A stretch of DNA of 64,000 nucleotides from JAAXHF01 sp965242605 (GTDB lineage: Bacteria > Desulfobacterota > Binatia > Bin18). The first letter of the stretch is position 1; each line of letters opens with the position of its first letter. Shown in pieces: positions 61,649 to 64,000 of this stretch. The translations under genes and the position numbers were made by a program. Below the pieces are notes generated by a model. It ran no database searches. It had not been told where the DNA came from and saw only the letters and a program-made list of their open reading frames with translations. The stretch is taken from the NCBI GenBank assembly GCA_965242605.1, contig CBDESS010000002.1, positions 310,001 through 374,000 on the forward strand, given 5' to 3'.

Positions 61649-62122
61649 ATGCGCATTGCGATTGTTGCAGGGCTCCTGCTGGCAGCGAGCCCTGCCCTGG
61701 CCCAGGACGGCTTCACCCAGCAGGACAGAGCGCTGCTGACCGAGCTGCGGGTGCGACTGGAGGAAATGGATAGGCGCTTTGAGGAGTTCCGTCTCAGTAT
61801 GGATAGGCGCTTTGAGCAGGGCGATAGGCGCTTTGAGGATGTTCATAGCCAGCTCTCGTACCTCCGCCAGGATATGAACAAGCGGTTTGAGCAGATGTTG
61901 CACTTCTTCTATATTCTGGCCGGGATTTTTACCTCAATGGTGGTGGCGGTCATTGGCTTTGCCTACTGGGACCGGCGTACCATCATCCGGGAAGCGCGGC
62001 GGGAAGCGATTGAGTTTATAGAGAAGGAGGGCGTGTTGCGGCGTCTGCTTGACGCCGTCCGGACGCTGGCCCAGGAAGACCCGCGGCTGGCCTCTGTGCT
62101 CAAGCGCTATAATCTGCTCTGA
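61649..62122 (+). CDS. Coiled-coil membrane protein with signal peptide
   Basis: A 157-residue protein with a signal peptide (MRIAIVAGLLLAASPALAQ, cleavage after ALA), then a coiled coil of DRRFEEFRLSMDRRFEQGDRRFEDVHSQL with three DRRFE motifs, one membrane helix (FFYILAGIFTSMVVAVIGFAY) and a C-terminal helical tail. Similar to DUF1640-like and related bacterial coiled-coil membrane proteins, and loosely to the broken gene at 44263-44524. Function unknown. GGGGGGTGAGCG lies before the ATG. Confidence 0.7.
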   Translation: MRIAIVAGLLLAASPALAQDGFTQQDRALLTELRVRLEEMDRRFEEFRLSMDRRFEQGDRRFEDVHSQLSYLRQDMNKRFEQMLHFFYILAGIFTSMVVAVIGFAYWDRRTIIREARREAIEFIEKEGVLRRLLDAVRTLAQEDPRLASVLKRYNLL

Positions 62123-63240
62123 GACGAAACCGCTTGGCGGGCGGCGGAGAGTGTGGCTACGACATAACCCTGCTGCTCCTCGCTCAGTTCTGGATAGATG
62201 GGCAGGGCAAGAGATTCCCGGGCGGCCGCCTCGGCCTGAGGAAAATCTCCTTCTCGATAGCCCAGCCGGGCAAAACACGCCTGGAGATGAAGCGGGCGTG
62301 GGTAATACACTGCGCTTGCCACCCCGTGGTGGTGTAAGAATTGGCGCACCCGGTCGCGCTGCAGCAGCCGGATCGTAAATTGATGATAGGTATGACCGGG
62401 CACGTCCTGGGGCGGGGTGAGCCAGTCCAGGAGTCCCGCGGCCTCAAACAGCCGCCGATACCGGGCGGCATGGGCCCGCCGTCTGGCTGTCCAGGCCGCC
62501 ACATAGGGCAGCTTCACCCGCAGAACCGCCGCCTGCAGGGTGTCCAGCCGAAAATTTCCACCAACCACGGTGTAGTCGTCTCTCTGGGTGCTGCCGTGGA
62601 CGCGCAGGCTGCGCAGGCTGTCGGCCAGCCGTTTATCATCGGTGACAACCATGCCGCCGTCGCCAAAGGCACCTAGATTTTTGCTCGGAAAAAACGAAAA
62701 ACAGCCCATTGCGCCATCCGTTCCAACGGGCCGACCGTGTGGGTCGGTGGCACCAATGGCCTGAGCGGCGTCCTCGATAATTGGAATGTTGCGCGCGGCT
62801 GCCAGCCGGGCAATATCTTTCAGATCGACACACTGACCGTATAAGTGGACCGGGATGATCGCTTTTGTCCTGGCGTTGAGTGTGGCCGGGACCGCGCTGA
62901 GGTCAATATTGAAGGTCTGGGGGGCAATATCGACAAAGACCGGGCGGGCACCGAGCCGAGCGATAGCACCGGCGGTGGCAAAAAACGAATACGGTGTTGT
63001 CACCACCTCGTCGCCCACCCCGACACCTAGCGCCATCAGGCCGGCCAGCAGGGCGTCAGTGCCCGAAGACATGCCAACCCCAAAGCGGACCCCGCACAGG
63101 CCGGCCATGTCGGCCTCGAGCGCCTCCACCTCGGGGCCGAGGATAAAATGCTGGGCCTCACACACCCGATCAATTACGGCCCGGATTTCAGACGCGATCC
63201 CCGCATACTGGGCCTTGAGGTCTAAGAGTGGAACCTTCAC
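62107..63240 (-). CDS. DegT/DnrJ/EryC1/StrS aminotransferase
   Basis: A 377-residue PLP enzyme that transaminates nucleotide sugars (forming amino sugars for surface glycans or secondary metabolites). The cofactor lysine is in FSFFPSKNLGAFGDGG, with SSGTDALLAGLMALG at the N-terminal and IEDAAQAIGA as family motifs. The start is a GTG at 63240 (VKVPLLDLKAQY), giving the usual length; the frame is open to 63336 but no good site is visible. No neighbouring nucleotide-sugar gene is present in the window. Confidence 0.88.
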   Translation of the reverse strand: MKVPLLDLKAQYAGIASEIRAVIDRVCEAQHFILGPEVEALEADMAGLCGVRFGVGMSSGTDALLAGLMALGVGVGDEVVTTPYSFFATAGAIARLGARPVFVDIAPQTFNIDLSAVPATLNARTKAIIPVHLYGQCVDLKDIARLAAARNIPIIEDAAQAIGATDPHGRPVGTDGAMGCFSFFPSKNLGAFGDGGMVVTDDKRLADSLRSLRVHGSTQRDDYTVVGGNFRLDTLQAAVLRVKLPYVAAWTARRRAHAARYRRLFEAAGLLDWLTPPQDVPGHTYHQFTIRLLQRDRVRQFLHHHGVASAVYYPRPLHLQACFARLGYREGDFPQAEAAARESLALPIYPELSEEQQGYVVATLSAARQAVSSQSRL

Positions 63241-63271
63241 CGCACTGCTGCTCTTTTCTTCAAATGGGGGC

Positions 63272-64000
63272 TCAGGCTGGCGAGCTGACTGTGATCCTGT
63301 GTCGAATCCGGCCCATCTCGTGCCAGAGTCTTTCAAAATCCTGGAGTGTGATTGGGCGGTAATGGGCGAGGTTATTCCTGATCTCGCGCGTCAATTCCAC
63401 TACAGGTAGTAAGGGGTGTTCCCTGCGAAGAGAGCCACAGTTCCTGAAGAGGTGGACGAGATGGCCCCATTGGCAGGCGAATGGACTGTCTCGGACTGCA
63501 TCAGCTTCCTCCGCAATGTCTGGCGGACACCACCGCAACGGCCAGTCTTCCCCATACTGCTGACTGAGATGGCGACAGATGGAAATCCTTATGTTGTCAA
63601 TCAAAGGAAGCGCGAGATGTGTTTGTCCGCGCCACAAGCGGTGCTGCAAGTCTTCAGCGCGCCCCAACACGGCCAGAGCGGCGGGGTGCAGCTCGGGGCC
63701 ATATTCCGGTGTCCAATGGAGGACGCCGTGCGCCCATAATTGATACCAACGGGATGGGGGGAGGCGAGGAGACCGTAGTTCTTTGCCGGTGAGAGCGGGC
63801 AGAAAATCTTCGATGTTCCAGTCGTGCAAGAGTTGTGGTGTCCAGCCACGCCGTTCCCCAAATGCCCGCAAAAGAGGAAGAAGCTGCTCGCAGTCAAGGT
63901 GGAGACGGTCCCACAGATATTCAGCGAGAGCGATGTCGTTTCCCGTGATGGCCGGGGTAAGATGTTCCCGCCAGCGGCGGCGGGGGGAGCGTTCGCTGTC
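63272..64000 (-). CDS. Partial gene, HEPN-like C-terminal domain
   Basis: The frame is open to the window edge (243 residues visible; the N-terminus is missing). The C-terminal part reads VVELTREIRNNLAHYRPITLQDFERLWHEM, with the RNxxxH-type motif RNNLAH typical of HEPN RNase-like domains (as in Swt1 and DUF4145-like proteins). The N-terminal part is helical and unknown. HEPN proteins are often toxins or RNA-binding effectors in defence systems. It ends 32 bases before the DegT gene on the same strand, and more of it lies outside. Confidence 0.55.
   Translation of the reverse strand, partial: DSERSPRRRWREHLTPAITGNDIALAEYLWDRLHLDCEQLLPLLRAFGERRGWTPQLLHDWNIEDFLPALTGKELRSPRLPPSRWYQLWAHGVLHWTPEYGPELHPAALAVLGRAEDLQHRLWRGQTHLALPLIDNIRISICRHLSQQYGEDWPLRWCPPDIAEEADAVRDSPFACQWGHLVHLFRNCGSLRREHPLLPVVELTREIRNNLAHYRPITLQDFERLWHEMGRIRHRITVSSPA

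Overview
The window is GC-rich, gene-dense bacterial chromosome with no rRNA, no phage genes and no recognisable transposase. Gram-negative traits include lipoproteins, an NlpD-like LytM protein and ABC importers with periplasmic binding proteins. There is a class III polyhydroxyalkanoate synthase, a coenzyme F420 pathway block, a hydantoinase/oxoprolinase pair and many solute transporters. The combination suggests an uncultured Gram-negative environmental lineage such as Tectomicrobia, Binatota or a Desulfobacterota relative. That placement is inference; no marker gene in the window settles it.

Layout. 1-3.0 kb: partial sugar-type MFS transporter, OsmC protein, PhaE/phasin-like protein and PhaC. 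3.1-9.4 kb: circularly permuted ATP-grasp/alpha-E protein with transglutaminase, a histidine phosphatase and two tandem phosphotransferase paralogues, the first with a frameshifting 20-bp duplication. 9.4-16.4 kb: exported protein, a GIY-YIG pseudogene with a 67-bp tandem repeat, then cofG-cofH-cofD-cofE on the minus strand. 16.4-20.6 kb: broken enoyl-CoA hydratase, PPP-type phosphatase, tRNA-Met, a 33-residue membrane peptide and tilS. 20.6-32.6 kb: housekeeping run ftsH, cdaA-cdaR-glmM (c-di-AMP and cell wall), nnr, tsaE, lysC, cimA, a DedA protein, an NlpD-like lipoprotein and apt. 32.7-38.3 kb: homocysteine methyltransferase, then a peptide/nickel-type ABC importer operon in advanced decay. 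38.4-44.5 kb: EamA transporter, membrane Mrr-like protein, RdgB, squalene/phytoene synthase, uracil/thymine glycosylase, GT-C protein and lipoprotein. 44.5-52.2 kb (minus strand): hyuA, carbonic anhydrase, a HicB-domain fusion gene between 56-bp direct repeats, hyuB, MFS. 52.4-55.4 kb: LLM oxidoreductase (a possible F420 user), then a decayed DUF262/AAA/unknown module that looks like defence. 55.6-61.0 kb: a five-gene alternative Hsp70 cassette. 61.0-64.0 kb: gene remnants, a coiled-coil membrane protein, a DegT aminotransferase and a partial HEPN-like gene.

Two themes stand out. First, at least eight genes are broken. Some lesions are large deletions or tandem duplications that point to real decay; others are single-base indels that might be assembly error. 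Second, three assemblages merit attention as little-described systems: the HicB-fusion gene between direct repeats inside the hydantoinase cluster, the Hsp70/GrpE/J-like/TPR cassette whose J protein lacks HPD, and the DUF262/DUF3696-like/unknown module.
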